From: CAZSVI01 sp964610205
GTDB taxonomy: Bacteria; Bacillota; Clostridia; DSM-8532
Assembly (NCBI GenBank): GCA_964610205.1
Contig: CAZSVI010000044.1
Span: 1 to 26,955 of the forward strand
Direction of reading: 5' to 3'
DNA length: 26,955 nucleotides
Each line of letters begins with the position of its first letter. Position 1 is the first letter of the stretch. This document shows positions 16,611 to 25,335 of this stretch, piece after piece. The position numbers were made by a program, and so were the translations under genes. Under the pieces are notes generated by a model. That model was not told where the DNA came from and did no database searches. It saw only the letters and a list, made by a program, of their open reading frames with translations.

Positions 16611-18560
16611 CTAAGACATTTTTGTCTTCAGAGCAGAATTATTCTTCTTTTCCGACCTATACCGCAAAATATGCATAATCAGGAAAACTGCAAAAAGTAC
16701 TAAAATTAAAATTACAACGGCTACTAATCTGCTGGATAAGTAAAAAATACAGCTCACAGCTATAACCCCCAATAAAATCCGCTCAATTATCTTCATGTCT
16801 GTAATAAAATACCCGATTAGAGCAAATTGTCCGCTTAGTATAAATAGTAAACTCATGCCCAATTCTATATAAAATACTGAAGATTCGGGCCCGATTTCTA
16901 AGATCAAAGAAGGTGCATAAGCTACAAGGAATGGAAGGAAAAATCCTGCAAATGCAGCTTTAATGGTTTCCATGCTTGTTTTAAAATAATTCCCGTTGGC
17001 CATTTTACTTGCAACAACACAGGCTAAAGCTACAGGAGGAGTAACTACAGCAAAAACTGTGGGAAACATCAGGAAAAAGTGAGCTGCTTCCAAACTAAGC
17101 CCTGCATTCAATAAAACATTAGCGGCAAAAGCAGCACCCATAAAATAAGCTACCGATGTTACTCCTATCATACCGAACAGTATGCACATAACCCATACTA
17201 AACCCAAAACTCCGATTAAAGTACCTCCGCTGAAACGCTCTATGCCAGACGCCAATTTTACCGCCAGGCCAGAACCTGAAAAGGTTATCATAACCATACC
17301 TATAGCGCTGAGGATAATACCCAGGTTAGCGCCGCTTTTGGCACCCTCAATACCTCCTTTGATATAATCTATAAACTTTGGCTTCAAATCCTTTGGCCTT
17401 ATCAAAGATATCAGAATTAGGCATAAGACTGCCCAATATGCTGTAGACATAACTGAGAGACCTCTGACCAAAAGAAGAATTATAGTTGCCAGGGGCAGGA
17501 TAAATCCCGGCAATTTCCACCAAAATATTCTGTAATTAACTTTTTCTCGGAAAAAATCAGACTTTTCTATATCGTCACATGCAATATTCTTTTTCAACGT
17601 TATAAAATGGGCATAAATCCCCACTCCCAGGTAATATAGCAAAGCAGGGATAATGGCCATTAAAACTATCTTGAGATATGGTATTCCGGTATAACTGGCC
17701 ATGACAAAAGCAACTATCCCCATAACCGGAGGCATAATTTGGCCTCCGGTTGAAGCAGCAGCCTCAAGAGCGCCCGCTTCTTCGGACCTGTAACCCCGCG
17801 ACTTCATTAAAGGTATTGTATATACTCCCGTAATAGAAACATTGGCTAAAGCACTTCCGGTAACAGAGCCGACTAAACCACTATTCAAAACAGCCATTAA
17901 GCCAGGTCCCGAACGCAGCTTCCTGAACAGCATTTTACCAAGTTCCCAAAAGAAATCCTGAACTCCGGTAGCACTTAATACAGCGCCAAAAGTTACAAAC
18001 AGAAAAATAAATTCCGCCGATGTCCTCAATGTACCGCTATAAAGTCCCGTTGTTGTTCCAATAGAAAGGTTTGCAATGGTTTGTTTAATAGGATATGCCC
18101 TTGTTGTCAGAGGCTCAGGTAAATGCTTGCCTATAAGAGGATATAATACAACACATATGATAAAAATAGTCAAAAACCAGCCAAATCCGGTTTTTACGGC
18201 AATAAGGGCCAGAATTATAAGAACCACTCCGATAATCAAATCAATATCTGTATTGCTCCATGCCCGCAGTTCCAACGCTTCATAATTAATATGAACGTAA
18301 ATAGTACAGGCTAACGATAATCCGGTTAATATCAGATAGACTACCTTCACCGGCAGTTTTTTAGCGCTTAGAGCAGCTCCGAGGAACACCAATAAAAACG
18401 ACAACGCCAAATGAGCATTAAGGAATTGCTTCGATGCCAAAATGTAACCGTTGGCATTAAGCATATGAAAAATGACCATAAAAATACCCACTGCACCAAT
18501 TAAATAACTAAGGGCCTTATTAAATTTTCCTATGCTGTCTGCTGTTTCAGTGGCTTTCAC
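16611..18560 (-). CDS. TAXI-TRAP transporter permease, fused small and large subunits
   Basis: A 649-residue integral membrane protein with about 17 hydrophobic segments. The TRAP small (4-TM) and large (12-TM) subunits appear fused, as is usual for TAXI-type systems. The first four or so segments (about 17-140) are the small-subunit part. The large subunit carries the conserved EAAASTGGQIMPP loop at 266-278. TRAP transporters use a sodium gradient to import acids delivered by a binding protein. The start is GTG with AAGGAGGT 6 nt upstream. The receptor gene lies directly upstream, separated by a strong hairpin. Confidence 0.9.
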   Translation of the reverse strand: MKATETADSIGKFNKALSYLIGAVGIFMVIFHMLNANGYILASKQFLNAHLALSFLLVFLGAALSAKKLPVKVVYLILTGLSLACTIYVHINYEALELRAWSNTDIDLIIGVVLIILALIAVKTGFGWFLTIFIICVVLYPLIGKHLPEPLTTRAYPIKQTIANLSIGTTTGLYSGTLRTSAEFIFLFVTFGAVLSATGVQDFFWELGKMLFRKLRSGPGLMAVLNSGLVGSVTGSALANVSITGVYTIPLMKSRGYRSEEAGALEAAASTGGQIMPPVMGIVAFVMASYTGIPYLKIVLMAIIPALLYYLGVGIYAHFITLKKNIACDDIEKSDFFREKVNYRIFWWKLPGFILPLATIILLLVRGLSVMSTAYWAVLCLILISLIRPKDLKPKFIDYIKGGIEGAKSGANLGIILSAIGMVMITFSGSGLAVKLASGIERFSGGTLIGVLGLVWVMCILFGMIGVTSVAYFMGAAFAANVLLNAGLSLEAAHFFLMFPTVFAVVTPPVALACVVASKMANGNYFKTSMETIKAAFAGFFLPFLVAYAPSLILEIGPESSVFYIELGMSLLFILSGQFALIGYFITDMKIIERILLGVIAVSCIFYLSSRLVAVVILILVLFAVFLIMHILRYRSEKKNNSALKTKMS

Positions 18561-18580
18561 GATTGAACCTCCTTATCTAA

Positions 18581-18614
18581 CTGCAGAAGGGATAATTTAT
18601 TACCCCTTCTGCAG
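18581..18614 (-). other. Intergenic mRNA hairpin between TAXI receptor and permease genes
   Basis: A perfect 11-bp inverted repeat (CTGCAGAAGGG / CCCTTCTGCAG) with a 12-nt loop sits just after the receptor stop and before the permease ribosome binding site. It lacks a U-run. Such stems often protect the 3' end of the receptor message so that more receptor than permease is made. Confidence 0.6.
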
Positions 18615-18630
18615 ACTGCTCGTAATTTAA

Positions 18631-19752
18631 CTACCAATTGGCGTTTAATTCCATGAAATCGTTCAAGTGTATCGGTTCTACTCCCTTTTCTTCAAAATAT
18701 CTCAAAGAACCTGGATGGAACTCTTGCGGGTACGTATAAATTGCCATTGTTTCAGGTGTAATGAATTCGCATTGAGGATGGTACTCCATTAATTTTTGCC
18801 TGTTTTCTCCCATGATACGTGCTATTTCATAAACAACATCTTCAGGCATGTCTTGGTCTGCAAGGAAGCAAACATTGCAGCCAGCAATATCCCAGGCTTC
18901 CGTTTGCCTTGGATCGAGAGCCTGAGGAGGAACAGGGAATACGCTGGTATAGAAATCTTCGAATGGTCCTCCCTTTTCTGTTCTGACAGCGATATCGGCA
19001 TCTCTGTCCAAATTAATAAAGTTGACAGTACTTGTTCTGGCTAAAAATTCTGTAGTTGCCGGATTACCCCTCCATTGTTTTAAATCAGCTGCAACAGAAA
19101 ACGCTCCACAGAACCAACCACCTATTCTTCCGGACAAATTGGCTTCAACACACTCATTAAAAGTAAGATTTTCAAATTTTACACCGGGAGTAGTCAAATC
19201 GAACATAGCCTTCCAATATGCATTAATACTTGCTACAGGTGATCGCAAAGCAACAGTCTTTCCAACAAGGTCATCCAATGTTTTAATATTAGGATCAGCG
19301 GTTAAAAGACCATTCAGAACGAGTCCTATGGAAAAAGCTAATTTTGAACGAGTATTTTGTTTACCCTCAAAAGCTCCCGTACCGCGCCATGCTTCCAAAC
19401 CTATTCCGTAATAAAGTGTAGATTTCCTCATATCCGGATTATCATACATCATTAATTCGTTCGGTGTTGAACCTGGTGATTCTACAGAATTAGCTTTGAG
19501 CCATGTGCTCTGCTCATTGATTATTTCTGCCAATGCCATTCCTACGGTATAAGTAAAGGTCCCGGTTGAAAAAGAATAAATGTCCACTTCATAGGGTTCG
19601 TGTTCTTTAGTATCCTCTTCTGTTTGTTTTGCAGTTGTTCCTGCAGGTGCAGCGGTAGTTGTTGATTCACTTACAGGTTTTTGCCCACAGCCAGCAAATA
19701 CAGATGACAGTAAAAACATGCTAACCAGTAAAATTGCTAACTTCCTAAGCAT
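18631..19752 (-). CDS. TAXI-family substrate-binding lipoprotein
   Basis: A 373-residue extracytoplasmic receptor. The N-terminus has a lipoprotein signal peptide: MLRK, a hydrophobic core, then VFAGC with the lipidated Cys at 22, followed by a Ser/Thr/Glu-rich linker to about residue 52. The mature domain has TAXI (TRAP-associated extracytoplasmic immunogenic) features, including the FSTGTFTYTVGMALAEIIN opening and the TLDDLVGKTVALRSP block. It captures the substrate and hands it to the fused permease encoded next. TAXI systems known so far carry organic acids such as glutamate or C4-dicarboxylates; the ligand here is unknown. GGGGAGGG precedes the ATG. Confidence 0.85.
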   Translation of the reverse strand: MLRKLAILLVSMFLLSSVFAGCGQKPVSESTTTAAPAGTTAKQTEEDTKEHEPYEVDIYSFSTGTFTYTVGMALAEIINEQSTWLKANSVESPGSTPNELMMYDNPDMRKSTLYYGIGLEAWRGTGAFEGKQNTRSKLAFSIGLVLNGLLTADPNIKTLDDLVGKTVALRSPVASINAYWKAMFDLTTPGVKFENLTFNECVEANLSGRIGGWFCGAFSVAADLKQWRGNPATTEFLARTSTVNFINLDRDADIAVRTEKGGPFEDFYTSVFPVPPQALDPRQTEAWDIAGCNVCFLADQDMPEDVVYEIARIMGENRQKLMEYHPQCEFITPETMAIYTYPQEFHPGSLRYFEEKGVEPIHLNDFMELNANW

Positions 19753-19872
19753 TTAAATCCCTCCCCAAATTTTAAATAGTTTTATGATGCTTCGTACATA
19801 CCTGAGATCTCTAGAGCATAGCATCCCACCTTTCAATTTTTAAGGTAAAATAACAAATACTAAAACAAACAA

Positions 19873-20922
19873 TTATTCAGGGCTGCCATTTGAAAAACAA
19901 AGCATAATTTTTATTATTTTACCTTCTTTATTATTTTCAAGCGCGTAAAAAGCCTCTGCGCCATCTTCCAATTGATAATGGTCTGTGATAAGCGGAGAAA
20001 CATCTATTACTTTTTCAGATAAAAGATTCACACACTTTTTAAATTCTTCCATAGTATAGATATGGCTGCCCTGTATTGTGCACTCAGTCGTAACAACTTT
20101 CTGCATGTCTATCTGCACCATTTTATGTGCATTGCCAATCCATACTGATGTTCCTGAATTCTTAAGGGCATCAACGGAGGATTTTGCAGTATCGGAAATA
20201 CCAACTGCCTCAAAAGTAATAGAGCACATTTTACCTTTCGTCATACGATTTACGGCACTTGTAAAATCTTCCCTGGCTGGATTAACAGTACCATATGCCC
20301 CCAGGTTCTTTGCCATCTCCAGCCTGAAGTCAAACATATCGCTTACAATTACATTTCCGGCATTTATCTGTTTAAGAATCATTAATACAAGCAAACCAAT
20401 TGTTCCGCCACCGATTACCATTATATATTCAGAATTTTGAATCTTATCTTTGGGAATTTTAGAAACAGCATCAAACGCAACAGCCAAAGGTTCGGTCATT
20501 GCGGCTATTTCATATGGAAGTGAAGCATCAAAAGGAACAAGATAATCCTCATGTACAGATATATACTGAGCCATACAGCCGTTGAAATCAAAAACACCCA
20601 GAAATTTTGGATTTACACATTTATTTGTCATACCTTTCCGGCAAAATTCACATTCTCCACAATAAAAATTTGGAAATACCGTCACCTTTGTTCCTACAGG
20701 ATATACACCATCTGTAGGTGCCTTCAGTACTACTCCGGCACATTCATGCCCCATAATCATCGGTGGAGTCCGCCGTCCTGTTTTGCCTCGATAGCCTTCA
20801 AAATCAGATCCGCAAATCCCACAGGCTTCAATTTTTATAAGGTACTCATCCTTTTTGGGAACGGGATTTGCTGCCTCTTTAAGTTTCATAACATTATTCC
20901 CCAGATAATACAACGCCTTCAT
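19873..20922 (-). CDS. Zinc-dependent alcohol/polyol dehydrogenase
   Basis: A 349-residue medium-chain dehydrogenase related to threonine and sorbitol dehydrogenases. Catalytic zinc ligands are C37, H59 and E60, with E144 nearby. The structural zinc loop is C88, C91, C94 and C102. The Rossmann motif GGGTIG is at 171-176 and D195 at the end of the next strand favours NAD+. It should oxidise a secondary hydroxyl to a ketone, or reduce an aldehyde, on the pathway substrate. It follows the transketolase genes by 63 bp and precedes the TAXI gene by 120 bp. AAGGGGAC lies upstream of the ATG. Confidence 0.85.
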   Translation of the reverse strand: MKALYYLGNNVMKLKEAANPVPKKDEYLIKIEACGICGSDFEGYRGKTGRRTPPMIMGHECAGVVLKAPTDGVYPVGTKVTVFPNFYCGECEFCRKGMTNKCVNPKFLGVFDFNGCMAQYISVHEDYLVPFDASLPYEIAAMTEPLAVAFDAVSKIPKDKIQNSEYIMVIGGGTIGLLVLMILKQINAGNVIVSDMFDFRLEMAKNLGAYGTVNPAREDFTSAVNRMTKGKMCSITFEAVGISDTAKSSVDALKNSGTSVWIGNAHKMVQIDMQKVVTTECTIQGSHIYTMEEFKKCVNLLSEKVIDVSPLITDHYQLEDGAEAFYALENNKEGKIIKIMLCFSNGSPE

Positions 20923-20985
20923 AATGTCCCCTTCACAATATATAATTATTTTAATACCATATTATCTTTCATATATGCTGTATAA

Positions 20986-21969
20986 TTAACTGCACTGATT
21001 CATTTTAATTTTTTTTTTATATATAAGCTTCGCTTTTTTATAAATATGATCTGCAGTAAGACCAAAGTATTTCATCAAGTAATCTTTTTCCCCTACTTCT
21101 CCAAATTTGTCTTGAACTCCGACACGTTCAAGATATACAGGTGCATGTGCGCTCAAAACTTCAGCTACTGCAGAACCAAGCCCTCCTATGATATTGTGAT
21201 TCTCAGCCGTCACAATTGCACCTGTCTGCCGTGCACAGGAAACTACACATTCCGCATCAACTGGTTTTATTGTAAACATATCAACGACCCTTGCGCTAAT
21301 TCCTTCCTCTTGCAGCATATCGGCTGCCATTAGTGACTCTATGACTGTTATTCCGCTTCCAATCAGCGTAAGATCATCACCTTCACGCAGAACTTCAGCC
21401 TTTCCGATAGTGAATTCCGAACCTTCCTCATAAATAACAGGTGAGTTTTTCCGCGGGTAACGCAAATAAACAACACCATACATGTCTTTTATCTGTGACA
21501 CCATCTGCGCCATCATAACCGTATCAGAAGGCTCTATGATGGTTATTGTTGGAATAGAGCGCAGTACGCCGATATCCTCAAAGGCCATATGAGTTCCCCC
21601 GTTATAGGTTGCACTGACACCTGAATCCCCGCCAATTATTTTCACATTCAAACCAGCATAGGCACAGCTTTGAAAAATCTGATCACAGATACGGCGGGAT
21701 GAAAATACCGCAAATGAGTGAAAAAACGGTATAAACCCTGTAGCGGAGAGACCTGCGGCAATTCCGCAGCCGTTTGCTTCCTGAAGACCAACATTAAATG
21801 AACGATTCGGAAATTCTTTAGCAAATGGTACTGTTCCCATCGAACTGCTGAGGTCGCAATTTATGGAGACAACCCTTTCATCCTCTCGAGCCAATTTTAT
21901 CAGTGTGTTTATATAAACAGAACGCATCTCTTCGGTACTCATTTTATGTTCTTTTGCTGCTTTCACCAT
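20986..21969 (-). CDS. Split transketolase, C-terminal (pyrimidine-binding) subunit
   Basis: A 327-residue subunit matching the middle and C-terminal thirds of transketolase. The likely catalytic Glu of the thiamine diphosphate site is E64 (LQEANG), followed by AAGLSATGFIPFFHSFAVF with the conserved aromatic loop. The C-terminal domain shows IKPVD and GGLGSAV motifs. It works as a heteromer with the N-terminal subunit just upstream. ATG overlaps the previous stop (ATGGTGA), with AAAGGGGGA upstream, so translation is probably coupled. Split transketolases occur in archaea and in several Firmicute sugar clusters, including the sulfo-transketolase pathway. The reaction is transfer of a two-carbon ketol unit between a ketose and an aldose. 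Confidence 0.85.
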   Translation of the reverse strand: MVKAAKEHKMSTEEMRSVYINTLIKLAREDERVVSINCDLSSSMGTVPFAKEFPNRSFNVGLQEANGCGIAAGLSATGFIPFFHSFAVFSSRRICDQIFQSCAYAGLNVKIIGGDSGVSATYNGGTHMAFEDIGVLRSIPTITIIEPSDTVMMAQMVSQIKDMYGVVYLRYPRKNSPVIYEEGSEFTIGKAEVLREGDDLTLIGSGITVIESLMAADMLQEEGISARVVDMFTIKPVDAECVVSCARQTGAIVTAENHNIIGGLGSAVAEVLSAHAPVYLERVGVQDKFGEVGEKDYLMKYFGLTADHIYKKAKLIYKKKIKMNQCS

Positions 21970-22829
21970 TTTACATCCCCCTTTGGATAAGTTCCGCTGG
22001 CATATCTTTTCTCGATCTCATTAATGCCTTCCTCTGCCATCTCCTGATTGATGACCAGGTAATGGTTAAACTTAGCACGTTCGGCAAAACTGACACCCAA
22101 ACCTTTGTATGTATCTAAAATAATGACAGACGGCTTGCAGGTATCCAGCTTTGCCCTTTGAATCGCCTCATAGATTTCTACTACAGAGTATCCTTTGACA
22201 GTTTGAACGCAAAACCCAAAAGCCTCAAACTTTCTCCCTATATCCAACGGGTTACAGATCTCGTCAATTGGCCCATCCAGCTGTTTCTTATTCCAGTCGA
22301 CAAAAAGGATAAAGTGATTCAGCTTATAATTACTTGCTGCCTGAGATGCTTCCCAGACCTGCCCTTCGTTGAGTTCTCCGTCACCTACTATGCAATAGGT
22401 ATAACTGTCGATGCCTTTTGTTTTATTCCCCAGTGCTATCCCCACAGCGGCGGAGATTCCCTGACCTAATGAACCCGTGGACATATCAATACCTGGTGTG
22501 CGCAATCTATCTGCATGGCTTGGCAAGCGTGTACCGGGTTTATTTACGGTTTTCAGCCATTCCATGGGAAAGTAACCCTTGAGAGCCAATGCGGCATAAA
22601 GTGAAGGCCCGCAATGTCCTTTGGAAAGAACCAGCCAGTCACGCTGTTCCCATATGGGATTTTGGTTGTCAATATTCATAACACCGCCATATAATACCGC
22701 GAGAACATCAGCAATGGATGCCGAGCCGCCAATATGTCCAAATCCTGCTTCAGCCAGTTCTCGGATTGTTTCAATCCTTATGTCTGCGCTTAGACGCTTC
22801 ATTGCTTCAAAATCTACATTTGTTTGCAT
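21963..22829 (-). CDS. Split transketolase, N-terminal (diphosphate-binding) subunit
   Basis: A 288-residue subunit carrying the thiamine diphosphate binding half of transketolase. Visible features are H32 in GHIGGS, H72 in KGHCG, the DMSTGSLGQG loop (115-124) and the GDG...N cofactor motif, with G149-D150-G151 and N180 at the standard spacing. AGAAGGAGGG precedes the ATG. It overlaps the C-terminal subunit gene by 7 bp. Together they make one full transketolase. Its position as first gene after the LacI regulator suggests that it opens the regulated operon. No kinase or aldolase gene lies nearby, so the ketose may be cleaved without phosphorylation by this cluster. Confidence 0.85.
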   Translation of the reverse strand: MQTNVDFEAMKRLSADIRIETIRELAEAGFGHIGGSASIADVLAVLYGGVMNIDNQNPIWEQRDWLVLSKGHCGPSLYAALALKGYFPMEWLKTVNKPGTRLPSHADRLRTPGIDMSTGSLGQGISAAVGIALGNKTKGIDSYTYCIVGDGELNEGQVWEASQAASNYKLNHFILFVDWNKKQLDGPIDEICNPLDIGRKFEAFGFCVQTVKGYSVVEIYEAIQRAKLDTCKPSVIILDTYKGLGVSFAERAKFNHYLVINQEMAEEGINEIEKRYASGTYPKGDVKW

Positions 22830-22909
22830 TTTGACCCTCCTTCTGATTAAACGTTATAATGTAGTTTTATGTATTTCAGGCTATCTTTTTTAATCCCTAT
22901 CATTCACAG

Positions 22910-23926
22910 TCATTTAATTGGTTCTTTTATGAGATTCTTCACGCTGCAGCGTTCATTCAATACCGGCGGGAATACTATTTTGCGTTTTAAGGTCCTTTTT
23001 GGATCCTTAAATACACTAGTCATTATTTCTGCAGCAACCTGTCCCATAACATCAGGTTCTTTTGAAACAGTAGTCATTTTTACAGGGCTTTCCGTTGATA
23101 TCGGAGTGTCGTCAAAACAAATCACGCTTACATCATCCGGCACCTTTAAGCCATATTTTGATATCTCATCGATAAATCCGGCCGCCATAAGATTGTTTGC
23201 ACAAAATACCGCACTGTAATCACGCAATTTCTCAATATAATACTCACCAAATTTTTCTCCTGAACCCCTCTTTAAATCTCCAGTGTATATAGCTGACTTA
23301 TTTATCTCTAATCCACAATCATTCAATGCATTCATATAGCCTCTCAAGCGGTCTATACTCGTTGTGGAATTATTCGGTCCTGCAAGATGAGCGATCTTTT
23401 TGTGTCCATTTTTTACCATATATTCAGTTGCCATATATCCACCGCGAACATTGTCTATGCATACGGCATCTAAATCCATGGAACGAATAAATCGGTTTAC
23501 CAGAACAACCGGACACACGTTTTTCTTAAGTAATTCAATAAGGGCTACTGTTTCTGTTGCAGTTATCATAATTATGCCATTATAATTATCTTCCTGTGCA
23601 AAGCTTACATAGTTCTCTTCAATTTTCGGATCATTGTAGCTATAAAAGATTGCTATTTTGATACCTATCGGGTTAAGAACATCCGTTATTCCCTGAATGA
23701 TTTCCAGGTAAAACGGATTCATGATATCACCGACAATTAACATAACTTTCTTCTTTGAATTTTTTGTCTCCTTGGTCTTTTTTGGTTTATATCCCAGTTT
23801 TTTTGAAGTTTCCATTACAAGGGTAAAGGTCTTTTCACTGACACTATTTTTACCGCTTAAAACTCTTGACACCGTAGCAATTGAAACTCCGCTTTCCCTT
23901 GCTACATCATTTATTGTTATACTCAT
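22910..23926 (-). CDS. LacI-family transcriptional regulator
   Basis: A 338-residue repressor or activator. Residues 3-24 form the LacI helix-turn-helix (ITINDVARESGVSIATVSRVLSG), and a periplasmic-binding-like effector domain runs from about 62 to 330. The hinge region after LGYKP is lysine-rich (KKTKETKNSKKK) and lacks the usual ARxL motif that inserts a Leu into the operator minor groove, so DNA binding may differ from the standard mode. Effectors of this family are usually sugars or sugar acids, supporting a carbohydrate-like substrate for the island. It lies 80 bp upstream of the transketolase genes in the same direction and probably controls them. Confidence 0.9.
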   Translation of the reverse strand: MSITINDVARESGVSIATVSRVLSGKNSVSEKTFTLVMETSKKLGYKPKKTKETKNSKKKVMLIVGDIMNPFYLEIIQGITDVLNPIGIKIAIFYSYNDPKIEENYVSFAQEDNYNGIIMITATETVALIELLKKNVCPVVLVNRFIRSMDLDAVCIDNVRGGYMATEYMVKNGHKKIAHLAGPNNSTTSIDRLRGYMNALNDCGLEINKSAIYTGDLKRGSGEKFGEYYIEKLRDYSAVFCANNLMAAGFIDEISKYGLKVPDDVSVICFDDTPISTESPVKMTTVSKEPDVMGQVAAEIMTSVFKDPKRTLKRKIVFPPVLNERCSVKNLIKEPIK

Positions 23927-24020
23927 ACGCCTTATCCTCTCTTTATAGAATAATCAACAGTATTTTTTCTGCTTAATTACTATATATCTATCTGCATTAA
24001 TATTATCTCTGGCTTTCATT

Positions 24021-25055
24021 TCAGTAATTTTTAGCGGCTTCATTTGTTTTAAGTAATACTTTCATGGTATCAGGACTAGAATCTATATATTTATATGCCT
24101 GCTGTAGTTTATCCAGTGGAAATTCTCTGCTTATAAATCCGGAAATATCAATTGCCCCTTTGGAAATCACATCCAGAGAATCCAAGAAATCCTGTCTGGA
24201 GCATCCCATTACACCCAATAATTCAATCTCTTTTCGTTGTATAGAAGGCATGTCGAACTCAATAGGTACTTTGTAGTTAGCCACAATTACAATTCTGGAT
24301 GCCATAGACATACATTCTAATGCCTGTTTGAACGCTGATGGTATTGCTGCACAGTCAAAAACTACAGTTGCTCCTTGTATGCCGTAACAGTGTTTTATCT
24401 CGTCTGCAACATTAGTGTGAAGAGTATTTATAACACCTTTTATTCCATGCTTTTTTGCTAATTCAAGTTTCTTTGGTTGAATATCAGTCAGGATTACTTC
24501 TGCTCCAAGATACTGTGCAATCTGAGCAACCAGATTTCCTATAATTCCAGCACCAATAACCAAAATGCGATCATCCTTTTTGACTCTGCCTTTTCTTATT
24601 GCATTCATTGCAATTGCAGCAGGTTCTACCAGTACACCCTTTTTTAAAGGTATTCCCCCGGGAAGTTTTACAGCATTCCATGCAGGAATTACAACATATT
24701 CTTGAAACAGACCTTCACGGCTGATTCCAAAGTGTTTTAAGTTCTCACATATATTTACATGCCCCAATGAACACATAAAGCAGTTGTTGCAGACGATCTG
24801 AGGTTGTACGCATATGATATCTCCGGGCACTATATGTTTTACATGATTTTCAACTTTTTTTACTACACCTACTCCTTCATGCCCTTGGACCAACGGATAT
24901 GTAACATATTTGTGCAAACCATGATATACTTGAATATCTGAAGCACAAATACCAGCATACAAAACATGAATCAGGACTTCATTATCATGACATTCTGGAA
25001 TATCTGCATTTATGTATTGGATTTTACCGGGTGATATTATCATAGTTTTAATCAA
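24021..25055 (-). CDS. Zinc-dependent alcohol dehydrogenase (second)
   Basis: About 344 residues of the medium-chain zinc dehydrogenase family. Counting from an in-frame GTG at 25064, catalytic zinc ligands are C40, H62 and E63, with E147; structural zinc ligands are C92, C95, C98 and C106; the GAGIIG nucleotide loop is at 171-176; and D194 points to NAD+. I prefer the TTG at 25055 because AAGGTG sits 6 nt before it and overlaps the GTG itself. It differs clearly from the other dehydrogenase at 19873-20922, so two oxidations are likely in the pathway. It has its own promoter about 100 bp upstream and is separated from the LacI gene by 94 bp. Confidence 0.85.
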   Translation of the reverse strand: MIKTMIISPGKIQYINADIPECHDNEVLIHVLYAGICASDIQVYHGLHKYVTYPLVQGHEGVGVVKKVENHVKHIVPGDIICVQPQIVCNNCFMCSLGHVNICENLKHFGISREGLFQEYVVIPAWNAVKLPGGIPLKKGVLVEPAAIAMNAIRKGRVKKDDRILVIGAGIIGNLVAQIAQYLGAEVILTDIQPKKLELAKKHGIKGVINTLHTNVADEIKHCYGIQGATVVFDCAAIPSAFKQALECMSMASRIVIVANYKVPIEFDMPSIQRKEIELLGVMGCSRQDFLDSLDVISKGAIDISGFISREFPLDKLQQAYKYIDSSPDTMKVLLKTNEAAKNY

Positions 25056-25153
25056 ATTTTTCACCTTATTTACATTAAATATTCAATTGTTTATAAAGCA
25101 TAAAAAGGTGTTATTAGGTATTTATTATACAGTAAAATATAATTTCTTCTATC

Positions 25154-25182
25154 AGTATATATGTTTTTTTGTATAAAGTCAA
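25154..25182 (-). promoter_or_regulatory. Sigma-A type promoter of the second dehydrogenase gene
   Basis: The minus strand has TTGACT (25182-25177) and TATACT (25159-25154), each 5 of 6 to consensus with exactly 17 bp between. Transcription should begin near 25147, giving a leader of about 90 nt before the dehydrogenase start. Confidence 0.7.
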
Positions 25183-25202
25183 CAAATTATCGTGTAAAAT
25201 GT

Positions 25203-25229
25203 TAATGTAAATTTAAAGTATTTACATTA
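25203..25229. promoter_or_regulatory. Inverted repeat upstream of the promoter, probable operator
   Basis: Perfect 10-bp arms TAATGTAAAT / ATTTACATTA are separated by 7 bp and lie about 20 bp upstream of the -35 box. Further TTTACAT copies occur at 25069-25075, near 25285 and near 25339. The position suits an activator, or a repressor that acts by looping. The bound protein is unknown. The rest of 25065-25335 is very AT-rich and shows no gene. Confidence 0.5.
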
Positions 25230-25335
25230 CATATTTTAACATATAATAATTAATCTGATTTGTATTATGATAATATTAAGAAAATTTACATACTTTTTTC
25301 ATTTCAGAATATATACCATTTTCCATATTTCTTAT

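Noticed and set aside
20551..20985. Plus-strand open frame of 144 codons opposite the first dehydrogenase
   Set aside because: It covers the conserved zinc motifs of the true gene on the other strand and has no recognisable domain.
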